Below are positions 13,105 to 25,557 of a stretch of DNA of 64,000 nucleotides, piece by piece. The stretch is from Isoetes taiwanensis (taxonomy: Eukaryota > Streptophyta > Lycopodiopsida > Isoetales > Isoetaceae): contig JAJEKV010000038.1 in the NCBI GenBank assembly GCA_021234155.1, positions 8,011,179 through 8,075,178 of the forward strand, in the 5' to 3' direction. Under the pieces are notes generated by a model. That model had not been told where the DNA came from. It saw only the letters and a list, made by a program, of their open reading frames with translations, and made no database searches. Position 1 is the first letter of the stretch. Every line of letters begins with the position of its first letter. Made by a program: the position numbers and the translations under genes.

Positions 13105-13648
13105 GTATGGTTTTAGTACTAATTAGCAAAACCCATGAATGTATCTGCATTCTTGCAGGTTATTTCAATGCTTATGTTTATTTATACATGGTGATCATGA
13201 TGTTTTTCTTTATCTCTTCTCAGTTATGTCTTCAGTTCCCACCTTACCAAGGTCCCTTATGATAAATGTTCTTTCTTTTTCTTATTCTCTTTTTATCCCT
13301 TTTGAGGACAAAAGGTGCATGTCTTATCTTCTTACTGTGTTTCCATTTACATCATGTTGATACCCAATATGGATGAATGTAGCCAATTTAATTCTCAAAA
13401 CATGTGCAGATTAAAGCTGCAGACAACCCGATTCTTCAATAGCACTTGCAGGCAAAAGTAAAAACGTGACTCACAAGCATAAGATTGTTAAATCATTTAA
13501 TTGTTCAACCATTTCATAAGCTATCTATATTGATTAGCTCCCCTGTTAGGAAGAAACAAACAAATGAAAGTGAAATAATAGAAAGAGAACCAAGCACGGC
13601 AACCTGAGTGGTCACCATCCTAACCTAGTTCAACTTTATACTCTGTAA

Positions 13649-14005
13649 AGAGCCTGATGCAACATCTGACCAGGGCAGGAATGGAAGGCAAAGAAGGCAA
13701 AGATCAAGGATTAAGGAATGACTGCGAAGATAAAGGATTAAGGAATGGAAGGCAAAGAAGGCAAAGATCAAGGATTAAGGAATGACTGCGAAGATAAAGG
13801 ATTAAGGAATGACTGGCATTAAAGTGCAAAGCAGCATGGATCCAAAATGATTGCTTCATGGATCCAAAATGATTGCTTCAAGAATCTGCCTCAAAAGGCC
13901 TGATGCGACATTTGACCAGGGAAGGCAGAGCTTAAGGGATGCACTGGCACTAAAGAGCAAAGTAGAACAGACCCAAATGATTGCTTCAAGAATTTTCCTC
14001 AAACC
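13649..14005. repeat. Nested tandem duplications (22-bp, 64-bp and about 245-bp scales)
   Basis: Three duplications are superimposed. A 64-bp unit starting AGGAATGGAAGGCAAAG is at 13677-13740 and 13741-13804, with a partial third start. A 22-bp unit ATGGATCCAAAATGATTGC plus TTC is at 13836-13857 and 13858-13879. The whole block from GCCTGATGCAACAT (about 13652) is echoed by GCCTGATGCGACAT (about 13898), again ending in ATGATTGCTTCAAGAAT. The order shows repeated local duplication, for example by replication slippage. Confidence 0.85.
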
Positions 14006-14798
14006 GAAAGAACAGAGAATGCCAAACAACTTCTCCCTCAAACTTAAACCAAAACAGCAAAGAGACCAAACAATTTGCAACAAAAACACCATGCACGGGT
14101 GATCTGCAATTAACATCCAGAGGCCAACAAAGATCAACTACATACAAATGACACCCAATGTACATAAGAATTGTTCATTTGGCTGCACAAACATAGGCAC
14201 TGAGAAAACTAGTTGGAAAGTAACCATAAAGCCTTCAAATATGTACACCAATGTGGTGACATATCCTCCAGTAGGCATCGGTATTGTGCAAGGACCATTT
14301 TCTGCAACAAGAAGTACCGTGCAACACAAAAGTACCGTGCAGGAAGAAGTATCGTGCATCAGCCTTTAAGTTAAAGCCATTTCTTCACATGCAAGAAACG
14401 ACTTGTGATCGCATCGACTTTTAGTTTTCCAAAAAAACAGATGTCCCGCAATGTACAAAGAGCTTGCAATCTAAAAAGTAAGCAAGAGAAAAACATAACA
14501 TAACAATACGAAAAGCTTTAGTTTGCAACAAAATAAGGGACTAGAATTTTGCTTTCCAATTTCTTCTTTACTACAACGTGACATCATCATGACCATTTTA
14601 ACATTCGAGCATCTTCAGAGACATAATCCTGCATGCCAACAATTGAAAGTCACTACAACAAGAACAAGATTTAGAACACAGAGCATGAACCTTTTCATGC
14701 AAAGTATTCCCCTGCACATGATTTATAATACAGAGATATTACCATAAGAACATTTAGGATGCTATATCTATCTATATCATCCACACAATTGTGCCAAG

Positions 14799-17091
14799 CT
14801 GGATTCTTGCTGAGGAGGAACATTTTAGACAATGTTGTTGCTGCTTATGAGGGTATGTATTGGGCCAGATTGAAAGGTCAACGTATAGTCTATCTTAAAT
14901 TAGATTTTGCCAAGGCATATGACAGTGTGGATTGGGAATTTTTGAAAAAAGCCTCTTAACATTGGGCTTTGGTCAGCAGTTCACCAGTGATGTTATGAAG
15001 CTCCATATCTCGGCACGGTCTACTGTGTTGTTTCAGGGCGAACCCTCCACTATTTTTTCGGTTGGGCGGGGTGTTCGCTAAGGATGCCCATTAGCTCCAC
15101 TTTTGTTCACAGTAGTAGCTGAGGTCCTCTCACAGCTATTTGGTAAGGCCGTGCAGGATGGGATAGTGCAGGGTTGAGTATGGGGGATGGTTCACAGGAA
15201 ATTTATAATCAGTATTTCTCTTTCTTGTTGCCGATGCGGACAATCTTCAGAATGCAAAGCTTCTTCTTGATACTTTCTCTTTAGCATCTGGAGTTCTTGT
15301 TGGTTGGTCAAAGTGTTCTGCATTATGGACGCTTGATGGGGTTGTGCCTCCTTGTATTGTTGATTTTCCTTGGAAGGTGCTTCCTCATGGGAAGGCTACT
15401 AAACTTCTTGGTATTCCTGTGGGCATTCATATTTCTACCTCCGATGGTTGGGATATTATCATAGAAGGGTTGGGAAAGCATTTATTTTTATGGAATACTG
15501 CTAAACTCTCTCTGCTAGCGCGATTAACTGTTCCCAAACATGTTTTAAGTAATTCCCATATCTATATGGCCTCTGCCCTTCTGGCTTCTCAGTCAAAATT
15601 TCAGGTGATTGTTACCATTATCTGTAATTTTATTTGGGGTGGAAATGAGGCACATGCTGTGGTCAAGGTTGCATGGTCCAAATGCACTAGGTCAAAATTA
15701 AAGATGGTTTGGGTATGATAGACTTCCATCTGCAGGTAAGATTCTCATTTCTAAGTTCATTTAGAGGATCCTTAAGGATATGATTGACTCACCTGGAGTG
15801 CGCTCAGTGAAGAAGTCACTTGCACATTGTGTTCCTTTTGGGAAAGCTTTGTTAAAACCTCTTCTTTGGAGTCTCTTTTATCAGCTATGCCCTTTACCTA
15901 ATGTCTCCCCTTTTTTGAAAGGCTTGTTGGAGACTTGGGAGACAATATGGACCTTATTTCGTATTGATCTTGTTGCATGTCATCAGTTGAGTGCCCCCTG
16001 TTGGTGGATACCTGTGGAAAATAATCTTCCACTTTGTGCCTCAGTTCATCCGGACCTTATTTCATATTGATCTTGTTGCATGTCATCGATTGAGTGCCCC
16101 TTGTTGGTGGATACCGTGGTAAATAATCTTCCACTTTGTGCCTCGGTTCATCCATTAACTCAATCTGCTACCGGAGGTTAGCGGGAATCTTGGCAGTTGC
16201 GCCATGGTATGATTCCCGCCAATTAGATCTTTCAAACAAAATTCTTATTGTCTCGATGGGTCTATTTGGCAAAAGGTTGCATGAAAGTACTCCGCCATTG
16301 GTTGCTTTCGAGACTATTGAAGGATGCATGTGGGTTTTCCACGTGAGTGTTCATGAGCATAGGCTTGTGAACTCTATGTATAGGCTGCTTGTCAATGGTG
16401 ATACCCTTCCGCCATCCATTAAGTGGTCCCTTCTGCTCTCACCTCCTAGTTAAAGACATTATGTGGACTTGGGCTTGGGATAAACTACTCCATCCTAAGG
16501 TGGTCGTGCTTTGGTGGCGATTCTTCCACGGATGCCCTCGTGTGAATGTGCTTGTCCCTGATTTGATCCTCGAGTGTAAAGACTTTGCCTTGTGCAAACA
16601 AAGGGACGAGACCATTGAGCATTGTTTCTTTTTATGTGATCATCTTCCAGCCTGTTTGGTCTTGGCTACTCTCTCTTTTTCATGTGACATTGATAAGTCA
16701 GCAAGTGCTTCTGGCTATTTATCCAGATACTTGGAACAAGTTGCGAAGCCAAGCATTTCATTTAGCATCAGGATAGTTGTTGTGGTCCATCTAGAAGCAC
16801 AGAAGATTGTGTATTTTTGAGGGTTTGGATATTCCTCCTGCAATTGTCCTCCGGGCATAAAAGCTAGAATCGCTAAGGCCTACCATTGTTCTTCGCTTGC
16901 TCCCATGGCGGCGGCGTTGATATTTGAGTCCTATTTGAGTGTGTTGTCTTATGCATAGGCTGATGCTTCTACTCAATGGATCATGATTATCCTCTGAGAT
17001 TATATTCCCGCCTCTGCATTTATATTTGGCTTTTGGCTTGGAGTTTCAATAAAGTTTGTCGTCCTTCAAAAAAAAAATAAAAAAAAAATAA
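14799..17091 (+). mobile_element. 5'-truncated L1-like LINE with target-site duplication
   Basis: The element starts abruptly inside the reverse transcriptase, at residues equivalent to GFLLRRNILDNVV, and runs to an A-rich tail (about 17069-17091). RT landmarks in order are YLKLDFAKAYDSVDWEFL (14893-14946), GEPSTIF, an RQGCPLAP equivalent with a stop in place of Gln near 15080, the catalytic box degraded to VADADN (about 15225), and LLGIPVGI (about 15400). A zf-RVT zinc-binding segment around 16450-16650 includes PKVVVLWWRFFHG. Several stops and frameshifts show it is inactive. The 12-bp sequence AATTGTGCCAAG occurs at 14787-14798 and again at 17092-17103, immediately outside both ends. This is a target-site duplication and fixes the ends. 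Such 5' truncation is the usual outcome of target-primed reverse transcription. It belongs to the same broad family as the fragments near 3, 23-25, 30 and 39 kb. Confidence 0.93.
15951..16155 (+). repeat. 103-bp tandem duplication inside the LINE
   Basis: The LINE segment starting ACCTTATTTCGTATTGATC (15951-16053) is repeated directly at 16054-16155 with scattered differences. Both copies translate to the CWWIP region of ORF2. The LINE at about 3.76 kb shows only one copy, so the duplication is private to this element or its lineage. Confidence 0.85.
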
Positions 17092-17103
17092 AATTGTGCC
17101 AAG

Positions 17104-20100
17104 ATTATCTCCAAGGAAATGATTATTATTTCTAATCTATAGCAAAATGTTAACACAAAGTTAAACATACATAGTCTTAAGAATATAATATACCAAATGT
17201 AATGTCCACTGCAAAGCATTTCCCTTTATTAATGAATGCCCTACATTCATTAGAAATGTCGACAATTGGTCTCAGTGATGGCTTCCATAATGCTCAATGA
17301 CCAATGGATTAAAGAAGGTGCATGAGCAATCCCATCGATTTCCATAATGCTCAATGATCAAAGGAAATTAGAGAGGGCACATCAGCAATCTTTGGTGATG
17401 ATTTATCTCTGGTCATTTGCATATAGCTAAAGGCAAGAACTATAAAAGCACATATATATGAATTTGTGGTGTCTCCATGTGCTAGTGTTTAGTCCGGGTA
17501 TTACCACATCATCTAGAATTAGTTGTAGTTATTGTTAAAGACACTTGCACATTGGTCATATTAAAGTTCAAATCAACCTACTATACAATTGTCATGAGTC
17601 AAGAGTAGTCAAGGTGTTTGTGATGGTTTCTACAGTTTGCATCCCCTCTCCTGAGATACTAAAACATTTTAGACAACTTATGGCTTCAATAAAAGAATAG
17701 AGTGAGACAACCAAGGGAGACTCGAAAGTCACCATTCATGCATGGATGTGAAAAGTTATGATGTGGCATGGTGATGCCCATTCTGATGTAACTTCCACTT
17801 GTAGCTTCTTTGGTTTCTTTGGTGTTTTTTATTCAATTGGTTGAAACAAAAAATGAATATATAGGCAAGACAAAGGATTTGAACCTAGGAAGTTCCACCA
17901 AAAGTTCAAATATGATTGCTACTTTGAGCACGATTAAAGGCTTCCAGAGTTAAAAAGAGTTATGGTCTTGTACCTAACTAAACAACTTAAAACTGGCATT
18001 ATGCATTCCACTTATGGAAGCAAAAATAAAGAACAAAACAGAATGAAATCATATCTACACTTATATAATCGAGACTCACTAAGATTCGATTCTTTGATGC
18101 CTTAGATTCCTGGGTGGGGGAAAAAATCGCGAGCAAAAAATATTTGGAAAAAAATTTAGAACGATGCCACGTTTTTGTCCTTATGCGCTTGGGAGGAATC
18201 GGCTCCGTCAAATCCTCTCCTTAAGGTTCTTGCGTTCTCCGGTAACTCTGTTCCATGTGCTCTCGCACACCGCCGCCATAAGGTAACACAACATTTTGTG
18301 TTCTTGTGCTGCATCAATTGGCTATGGCAGTCATTTTTGGTAGGGCAACCTCGCAGCAGATTAGCTTTCCCCGAGAACAAAGGGCGGGCGGGGCGGGGTT
18401 TTTGCCCATTATCACAGCTCAGATTACCATAATTCTCACAAGTAACTCAAACAGGATGATCTTGCCAGGAAGCCGGTGGGTTTTTTCAAAAATAGGATGC
18501 TGCGTAGTACTGGTAGATTTCTTCGCGGTGAGACACAAATATCGGTATTATTATAAGGGTATTGTGTGTTGCAATCGGTTCTACTTACAACTAATCTTTC
18601 GACATAATGATTGCACTTCGAAGAGTTGGGTGCCCTTTTAGGGATTGGACCACAAAAGGGAGACTCCTTTGTTAGGAATTTTGATGCCTTTTGCCATTGA
18701 ATTTCAATTGTAGTTGGTGACTTTATTATCCGGCAGAGATAATTGCATTTCGAATGATATCGAGGACCGCATGCGAGGTTCTATTGATCAGGTTGGTTGG
18801 TCTATATGATAGTCTAAGTGCCGTCTTTGAGGCGTTATCTCGTTTTTTTTCATAAAGCTAATTGCAAACCCGCATCATTCGAAGTGGAAGCAATCATTCA
18901 TTTTAAGAATGATATCGAGGAGTTGCAAAGCGATGGGATCAGAGGGTAATGCGCCCATGCCTTAGAAAAAAAACAGTAAAAAAAAAGGACAGATGTAATA
19001 CTCCACTAAATTATGAAGAAGAATAAGACATGGATAGAACCGATTTCGGACTCAAGAAAGTGAGCACTACAAACAACATACTTCAAAATAACTAGTCCCT
19101 TTAGTGGGAAGGAAACATATTAGACAAAATGAGATGCAAACAATGGAGAACAATTAACAGAAAGCCTTCATTTGCCCATTTGGCTATACATTTGTTTATC
19201 TGAGCGCAGGTTTATTTTGCAGATTGTCAATATTTGCCAAGCATTAAATGGCGTCCTTGGATAAAGACGGTTAAGAAGGGCATTCGATGGATATTTAAAT
19301 GCCCGGGAGGAATCTATTTTCTTCCTTCTTGGATGAAAGAGAAGGCTTCATTTTTATTTACTAGCATGAGCTCATAAGCTCACTTAATGCCCAAGCCATT
19401 TCAAGAGCAGCGGAAGTGGGGAAGGGGAGGTGTTGAAGCTCAATTTTTTTTCTCAACATCATGTGGTGATTGTTTCGTAATTGCTTTTTATACATGATTG
19501 GCTTATATTGTTGGATGTTACTAGCATTTTTCTTAACGCTTGGAAAACCACCCAAAATTTACCTGGGTCAATATTACTACAAGTCACAATGGATGTGTTG
19601 ACCAACACCCAATTATTATATTGACTAAATTATTGACCCAAAATCATATGATCTGGGCTCACCAGATGCAAAAATCTGGAATTGGTTTCGTTTTTTTAAC
19701 AGTGATGCATTTGCCTCCACAGTTTTGCTTTCGGATCTGGCAGTGGCTACACATTATATGTGGTACAAATTGGTTACTACGGTTTATTATAGGTATTAGT
19801 TGGGCAAAGGACGGACTACGATGAGATTAACTGACTAGGGTACTCTGGTTTATTATAGTTACTAACTGAGCGAAGGGCAGACTGATGTCCTTTCATAGAT
19901 GAATTTAATATTAGTGAAATCCTTCGCTAGGTTATCATTTCTTCTTTGTTTTGTTACGTAGTACAATAGATTTCTTTGCGATAGATTCAAGAAGATTTCT
20001 TTGGGAAGAATCGACCCCTCTAGGTAAGTATTCCAATAGATTTTCTTGCAAAGATTTCGAGAATCGCAACTTGGGCCTTTTCCAATTGCCAATGTTTGTG

Positions 20101-20266
20101 TCAAGGATACCTAAGTATGTCTATAGTGGAGGTAACTCTGTATATCGACATGAGATACTATGTGATGGGGTTAACGCTAGCAATTACCAGGTCGATATAA
20201 TGCCAGTACTTATAAGAAATATAATTTAGACTTTCTTATTGAAAAACTTTCCACCTGATCCTTTCA
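17104..20266. other. Long stretch without a supported gene
   Basis: Mostly AT-rich non-coding DNA. A 57-bp tandem pair with TTCCATAATGCTCAATGA is at 17283-17339 and 17340-17396. A possible first exon on the plus strand, 18164-18282, opens with MPRFCPYALGRNRLRQILSL, is Arg-rich like an organelle-targeting start and ends at AAG followed by GTAACA. I cannot trace a second exon, so I do not call a gene. A GGTTTATTATAG word near 19783 recurs near 19847, indicating another local duplication. Confidence 0.4.
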
Positions 20267-20870
20267 GCAATCTTTACTGCTTTTGTTGTACATCAAATGT
20301 CATCTCCTATGTTGCGTCTAATAGCTGGTGCCTGCTGCATTATGGTTATAGCAAATAATACTAGTGGTGCATTTGCACTTCTTTATCATTCCAAGAGGTG
20401 AGTATAATGATCAAAACTCAAATTGAAGTTTAGGTGCTAAGTCAATGCTTTCACAGAAAGAATATTTAATTGGTGGGTTTGGGGATATTGGGCATTTCCC
20501 CTAATGTATGCTCAAAATGTAATAAGTGTCGAGTGGAACAAGGTATTTTCATTTTTTTTCTCAGTAGGTTGATATTTATAGAAAGCTTGCATCATAAGAT
20601 AATTTTATTGTAGTTATTTAGATAGATTAAACTTGTTGAAGTAAACTACTGTTGAGTTGCTTCTTGAGTCATTTCCTTCTTCTTTACTTTCTTGAGTCAT
20701 TTCCTTCTTCTTTCTGAAGGCACAGGGCAATGGAAGTACTGGTTACGTAGTGCTAAAAAGTCGTGGTGAAGCATTCTGGTATTGGATTGGTATTGGAGCT
20801 CTTGTTGAATTTGTTCACATGTTCAATGTGCTTTTCACATTGGCCTTAGCTTTTACTCAATCGCATATTG
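20267..20870 (+). pseudogene. PDR-type ABCG transporter fragment (end of first membrane domain)
   Basis: Three consecutive exon-like blocks encode the end of the first transmembrane half of a full-size ABCG (PDR) transporter. The first (20267-20397) reads VVHQMSSPMLRLIAGACC and NNTSGAFALL. The second (about 20458-20542) reads WWVWGYWAFPLMYAQNV. The third (20720 to about 20866) reads LKSRGEAFWYWIGIGALV then FNVLFTLALAF. Known PDR proteins have the same words in the same order: WWIWGYW, SPLMYAQNA, WYWIGVGAL and LFNVLFTLAL. The blocks are separated by GT-AG gaps (about 20398-20456 and 20543-20719) and stay in phase across the second gap, so introns are retained. Both nucleotide-binding domains and the second half are absent from the window, and similarity stops where unrelated repeat DNA begins. 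It is therefore a gene fragment left by a rearrangement or captured as DNA, not a retrocopy. Confidence 0.8.
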
Positions 20871-23150
20871 TTGCACCTTATAATACTTTTGGTTCATACT
20901 TTCACATTTATCCTTAATAGTGGGAATCTCGTGGTTGTCGACCACAGCATCCATGTATCGCATGTGCTCAGGAATGCAAGGCAATAGCGCGGGTTCAAAC
21001 CACGCACGGTCTTAGATTGACAAATGATCCAAGTGCAATCTTCAGCCTTTATTTAAGTAAGGGCATGAGGATTGGAAAGAGAAACGTTCACGACCTAGGA
21101 ACCAAGTTATTTCCAATTCAACATAGCTCTAAGCCTTCTAGTATAGGGTCAAAAAAGTTAGTTGCCTAGCGGAGAATTTGTGACCGTTAGGACATTATAA
21201 CAGATCCAATTGAACAGGTTAAGAACGAGAGAAACGTTCGCAGCGGCCTTGGCCGCCGCGATAAGTTTCTTGTAAGCATAATTGAGGTAAAACGTCATCA
21301 CAAAATTTCTGAAAAATGTCATTTCATAAATGGGTCTTGAACTGCAACATCCTTTAGCCACAGGCAAGAAATATCTAGAGTTTGATGCAGATAGCTTTGG
21401 TACCAAAGCACTTCATATGCTCAACGTACAATCATTGAGGAAACATTTGATCCCCATATCACCTTCATACTAGTCTGCTCATATAGATATATACAAAAGG
21501 TACTAGGCATTGGCAAGGTTCCTCACATGGGTAGCAAATGGTGGAGAAACCTTGAAACTATTCTAAGGCACCATCAGTGAATAAATGTAAAGGAAGAAAA
21601 CACAAAAATTCTTGTAGTAGAAAAAGGACACCATTCATTTTTGAAAATCTATATATTGCTATATTTTAGACTTAGCAATGAAGAACAGATCTCATCTATA
21701 CAAGCCACTATACAAGTTTATGTAAAAGAATGGCAGTTGAGGAGAAAAACCCTGCAAAAATCGACAGAAAAGTAGCAGCTATAAGAATAAGACCATTTGA
21801 TTGTAACCAGAAATAGGAAATACAACGGAATCATGTTTGTTTGATTCAAAAGCTCGCAATTTGTGATGATCAAACAAAAGAAGTATTAGTAGAACAACAC
21901 ATAAACCATGTCTAAGACTTTGATCTACAGATCAAATGGTTAGCATATATCAATCTTCAATTGCTTCTGTGCTATATATTCTAAACGAGGTGCACCCTGG
22001 ACTACCACGGTCGTCGGCTTTGTCGATCCTACGGCCCCGATCGTATGTTGGAGCCTCTGTGCACCTCTCGTTTCGCTTATGGTCATTTATGATTGGGGGC
22101 ACCTATGATTTTGAAATATAAAATACGAGTTCACCCAAGGTTTTGATGGAATATCAAGTCTCTATACGTCTTCGTCTAAGATTTTAGAATATGAATTAGG
22201 GGGGGCTAGAACCTCTACCAAAATAACTCAATATCCTAATAAGACTACTTTGATCAATATAACCCGTGAGCTAACGTAATTATTTTTTTATCTTAAATCT
22301 ATATTTTTTTATAACAACTCATTCAATTGCTTTGGGAATATGGTCTATGGTTTCAGGCATTGTCATTTTTACATCTATATAAAATCTCCCTGGAACCCCC
22401 TGTTATTGTGCTATATATTCCATTTGAAAGGTGCTTGCAAGCTAGCGTGTCACCACCACTCCATCATCAGTGCCCATATTTTCAACTCCCCCATTCCATA
22501 CCTATAAACTTAAAATGGCTACAAGAGCACCCAAAAATCGGGGCTCACAAAGAAGGAAAATCATAAACGCCTAAATGGTACAAATTCCTTACATACCTTG
22601 TCACAGGAAAATCAGGGCCAAATTCATGGATATGGCATGGCTGGATTGGGTATATGGACTTCCATTTTCTGTAATCAAGCAAGGAAAAGCAAAAACAAGA
22701 AAGAATCCTAAGATCCTACGATTAGTATACTCACCTACTTCAAATGAATGGCCTGATTGATGGCATCCTAAGCTCAAATACAAATCCTGAAGTTTCCAAA
22801 GGACGTAAGAGATAAACAAATAGAAATCTTTAAGCTGCAAAAATAAATAAGGTGTAGAGGATTCAGAGCGTTATGATGCTAATTGCTCCAGTTATGGCAT
22901 CAAAAAAAATTTATTTGATGTTGTGCTTTATATTATTTCTTCCTCTTTCGCATGGTTTTTATTGACATGAGTTCTTTTTCTACTTGGTATGATGTTCAAT
23001 CCCGTTATATGTAGTTATGGTTGTTGGGCATAAGTTAGAAACTTGTAAATTGCATTATTTTTAGTAGGTAATTAGCTAAAAACCACAAGCTCAAATAAAA
23101 ATACAAAAATAAGGGCAACCAAAAGATTTGATAGAATAATGTTTGACCAA
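20871..23150. other. Gene-free stretch
   Basis: I see no supported gene. A GCGGGTTCAAACCACGC word near 21000 resembles a tRNA B box, but I find no convincing A box or clear SINE. GAGAAACGTTC occurs twice (about 21080 and 21230). A minus-strand frame at 21406-21158 is unrecognised. Confidence 0.4.
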
Positions 23151-23154
23151 GAAT

Positions 23155-23651
23155 ATTGTGTCGCCATGTTCGACTTGCTTCGCATTGGCTTTTAAGTCTT
23201 TCCCATTGTGATTTGAATAGTCAACAGATCCTATTGTCAGATTATCCTAGCTCTTGGGAGAAGTTGGCAAAGAGGGCTTTCCATTTAGCATCTGCTTGGA
23301 TCATCTGGTCCGTCTGGAAGAGGCAAAATCTCCTCATCTTCAAGGGACAGGTCTTTTCAGAGACGCAAGTGCTTAGTGATGCTCGTAGTCGCATTGTAAG
23401 GGCGTATAAGTGTTCTTCCTTAAAGAATAGAATAGAATAGAATAGTGTCATTTGGGAGCGATATCTTCAGATTCAGGCTTACTCATAGCAAACAGTTGTG
23501 CTCGTGGTGATATGTATTCTCTGCTTTTTTGTGTTATGTATGTGGTGGGTAGTATTGCTCTAGTGGACATCTTCTCCACTGGGTTTTTGAGTCCCCCATA
23601 TACTCTTTGTATTCTTTTGAGTAATAAAAGTCCACGTTCATCCAAAAAAAA
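23155..23651 (+). mobile_element. LINE 3' end with poly(A) tail
   Basis: The plus frame at about 23156-23440 reads SWEKLAKRAFHLASAWIIWS then VWKRQNLLIFKG, the typical C-terminus of plant L1-like ORF2 after the zinc-binding segment. The LINE at 39.2 kb has the matching words FHIARAWTIWSIWKRRN. About 200 bases of 3' UTR follow, with an AGTAATAAAAG signal-like word near 23620, and a tail of ten A at 23642-23651. The 5' end is cut off and I see no clear target-site duplication. Confidence 0.8.
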
Positions 23652-23724
23652 AATCCTTACTGCTAGCCCTACAGGTCAAAGTACAGAAGCTCAGTGCAAT
23701 AGTCCAAAACTTTATATGTGTTGG

Positions 23725-25012
23725 CAATGAGTAAGGTGTTGTGATTAAGGTGGCTTGGTCTAACTGTATCCTTTCAAAATGGGAAGGTGGTCTAGGTATG
23801 ATGGACTTCTTAGAGCAAAGTCCATATTTCAAAATTCATTTGGCGACCCTGAATAGTGAAGGTGACTCTCCTAGTTTATATCTTCTTAGATAATCTCTTA
23901 ATCATTGTGTCCCTCTAGGCAAGGAGATAGTAAAACCAATTCTGCCTTAAATATTATTTCATCCTCTGCAGCCTTATGCTTCTCCTTTTCTACGTGGATT
24001 ATTGGCAGCATGGGATGCAGTCAGACATCTTTTTTGGCCATGTCCTTCCATCCACGCCCTGCTGGAGATTATGTGCTGCCAGGCACCATTGTCGCCAACC
24101 CCCCACACCTCCACTGGCTACTTCAGTTCATCCTCTTATACAGAGATAATGGATTCTTGCAAGTGTCATCTCTATTCAAATATGGTATGAAGCTGGTCGC
24201 CTATTGTCTTGGCCTGAATTTCAGGCAAAATTTCTACTCTCCCATTAGGATGTGTCTATAGGGGAGGTGGTTGCAAAAAAATTGCCTCTTATGGTGGGGA
24301 TTAGTGTTACATAAAGGATGCCTTGGATTTGTCACGCAAATATTCACAAAGGTAAGCACTTTATCCGCTCAGTATATCGCCTCCTCTTTGCACCACATCC
24401 CCTCCCATTGCGGCATGGGTAGCACCTACAGGTTCCACAACCCAATTTGGCGGGTCATATATGGCATTGGCTTGGAATAAGTAGCTCCATCCTAAAGTGC
24501 CTGTACTTTGGTGGCAGGTTATCCATAGGTGCCCGTGTGTTAATGAGTTCTAGCAGCGCTATGATCTTCGCATATCTGCTGTATGTCCGCTCTGTCTGGG
24601 ACCCTTGAGCATTATTTTTCTGCTTGTCCATAGGTTCAACCAACGTGGTCTTGACTACAAGATCTATTTAACAGTGCACTAAACTGTCAATGCGTCCTCT
24701 TGGCTTCCTACCCCAGTGCATAACCTCCAGCTAGACAGAGGGCATTTCATCTTGGTTCTGGTTGGCACTTGTAGTCAATTTGTGAGCGTGACGTCACATT
24801 TTTCAAGGCATCTACTCTGCTCATGGTGTTATTGTCGTGGCCAAGCTAAGATATTGATGGCTTATGAGTGTTCCTCCCTTGAGCCAAAAGTGAGAGAACG
24901 TATTTGAATATTCAGTATCTTCTACTCTAAAAAGGGGATTTCATCATACTCCTTGTTTAGCATGTTAGAGTTTCGTATAACTTGTAGAAAACCTTCACGC
25001 CTTAAAGAAAAA
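23725..25012 (+). mobile_element. Second, more decayed LINE 3' part
   Basis: Translated piecewise, it gives VIKVAWSNC and GGLGMMDFLEQS near 23740-23820, which follow the RT in this family (compare VVKVAWSKC in the 14.8-kb element). PFLRGLLAAWDAVRHLFW follows near 23985-24035, and a zf-RVT-like tail with LYFGGRLSIGARV lies near 24500-24545. Stops are common. It ends near an AAAGAAAAAA word at about 25003-25012. It directly follows another LINE tail in the same direction, so this is a stack of truncated insertions. Confidence 0.7.
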
Positions 25013-25128
25013 ATCTCCTGATTCTTTTACTATGTTGATATTGTTTTCATTTGGTAATTGTTTTAATGGGAGTGAAACGATGTATATAAAGACCAATGTT
25101 GACGGTTTAGGCATAAGTATGTAATACA

Positions 25129-25190
25129 GTTAGGAATTGAAGTGGCTTGGAATTGCAGTGTGGTTAGGAATTGCAGTGGCTTGGAATTGC
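25129..25190. repeat. 34-bp tandem duplication
   Basis: GTTAGGAATTG, then AGTGGCTTGGAATTGC, occurs at 25129-25162 and again from 25163, head to tail. It lies just outside the 3' end of the minus-strand SINE. Confidence 0.85.
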
Positions 25191-25204
25191 TGGTACCTAA
25201 ATAT

Positions 25205-25436
25205 AGTAGATACATCACATTTTACGTATCACAAGGAAGCCAATCCATTACTAGCCTTAATATCTTATGTTAGGAGCTACTTGCATATGATTACCTGTTT
25301 AGGGTCTCTACCATGGGACCAATTGGTCATACTTGAACCCGTGACCTCAAGGCAATGGATTTTAAGGTCCCCATTACTAGACCAATGTTGGCCAATATTT
25401 GAATCCGTGACCTCGGTTGTCTGCCACTAGACCATG
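25205..25436 (-). mobile_element. tRNA-derived SINE, minus-strand copy
   Basis: The reverse complement starts near 25436 with GCGCATGGTCTAGTGGCAG, an A-box-like promoter word, followed by GAGGTCACGGATTCAAA, a B-box-like word. A second unit (TGGTCTAGTAATGGGGACC, then GAGGTCACGGGTTCAAG) and a third partial unit (GGTCCCATGGTAGAGACC) follow. The body matches the plus-strand SINE at 25558 over nearly its whole length, down to a GTGATGTA word near 25210. No clear A tail or target-site duplication remains, so this copy looks older. The two SINEs face each other head to head, about 120 bp apart. Confidence 0.85.
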
Positions 25437-25557
25437 CGCCAAAGAGCTTGTTTTGCATTTTATTTTATTTTTTATTTATTTTTGGTAGCTACACAAGGTC
25501 GTGCCCAAATTGAGCCAAATCGAAATGCATGGCATTAACAAAAAGGATATTGTTTAG

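Noticed and set aside
20940-21020. Possible SINE or tRNA near GCGGGTTCAAACCACGC
   Set aside because: A B-box-like word is present, but I find no matching A box, tail or target duplication.
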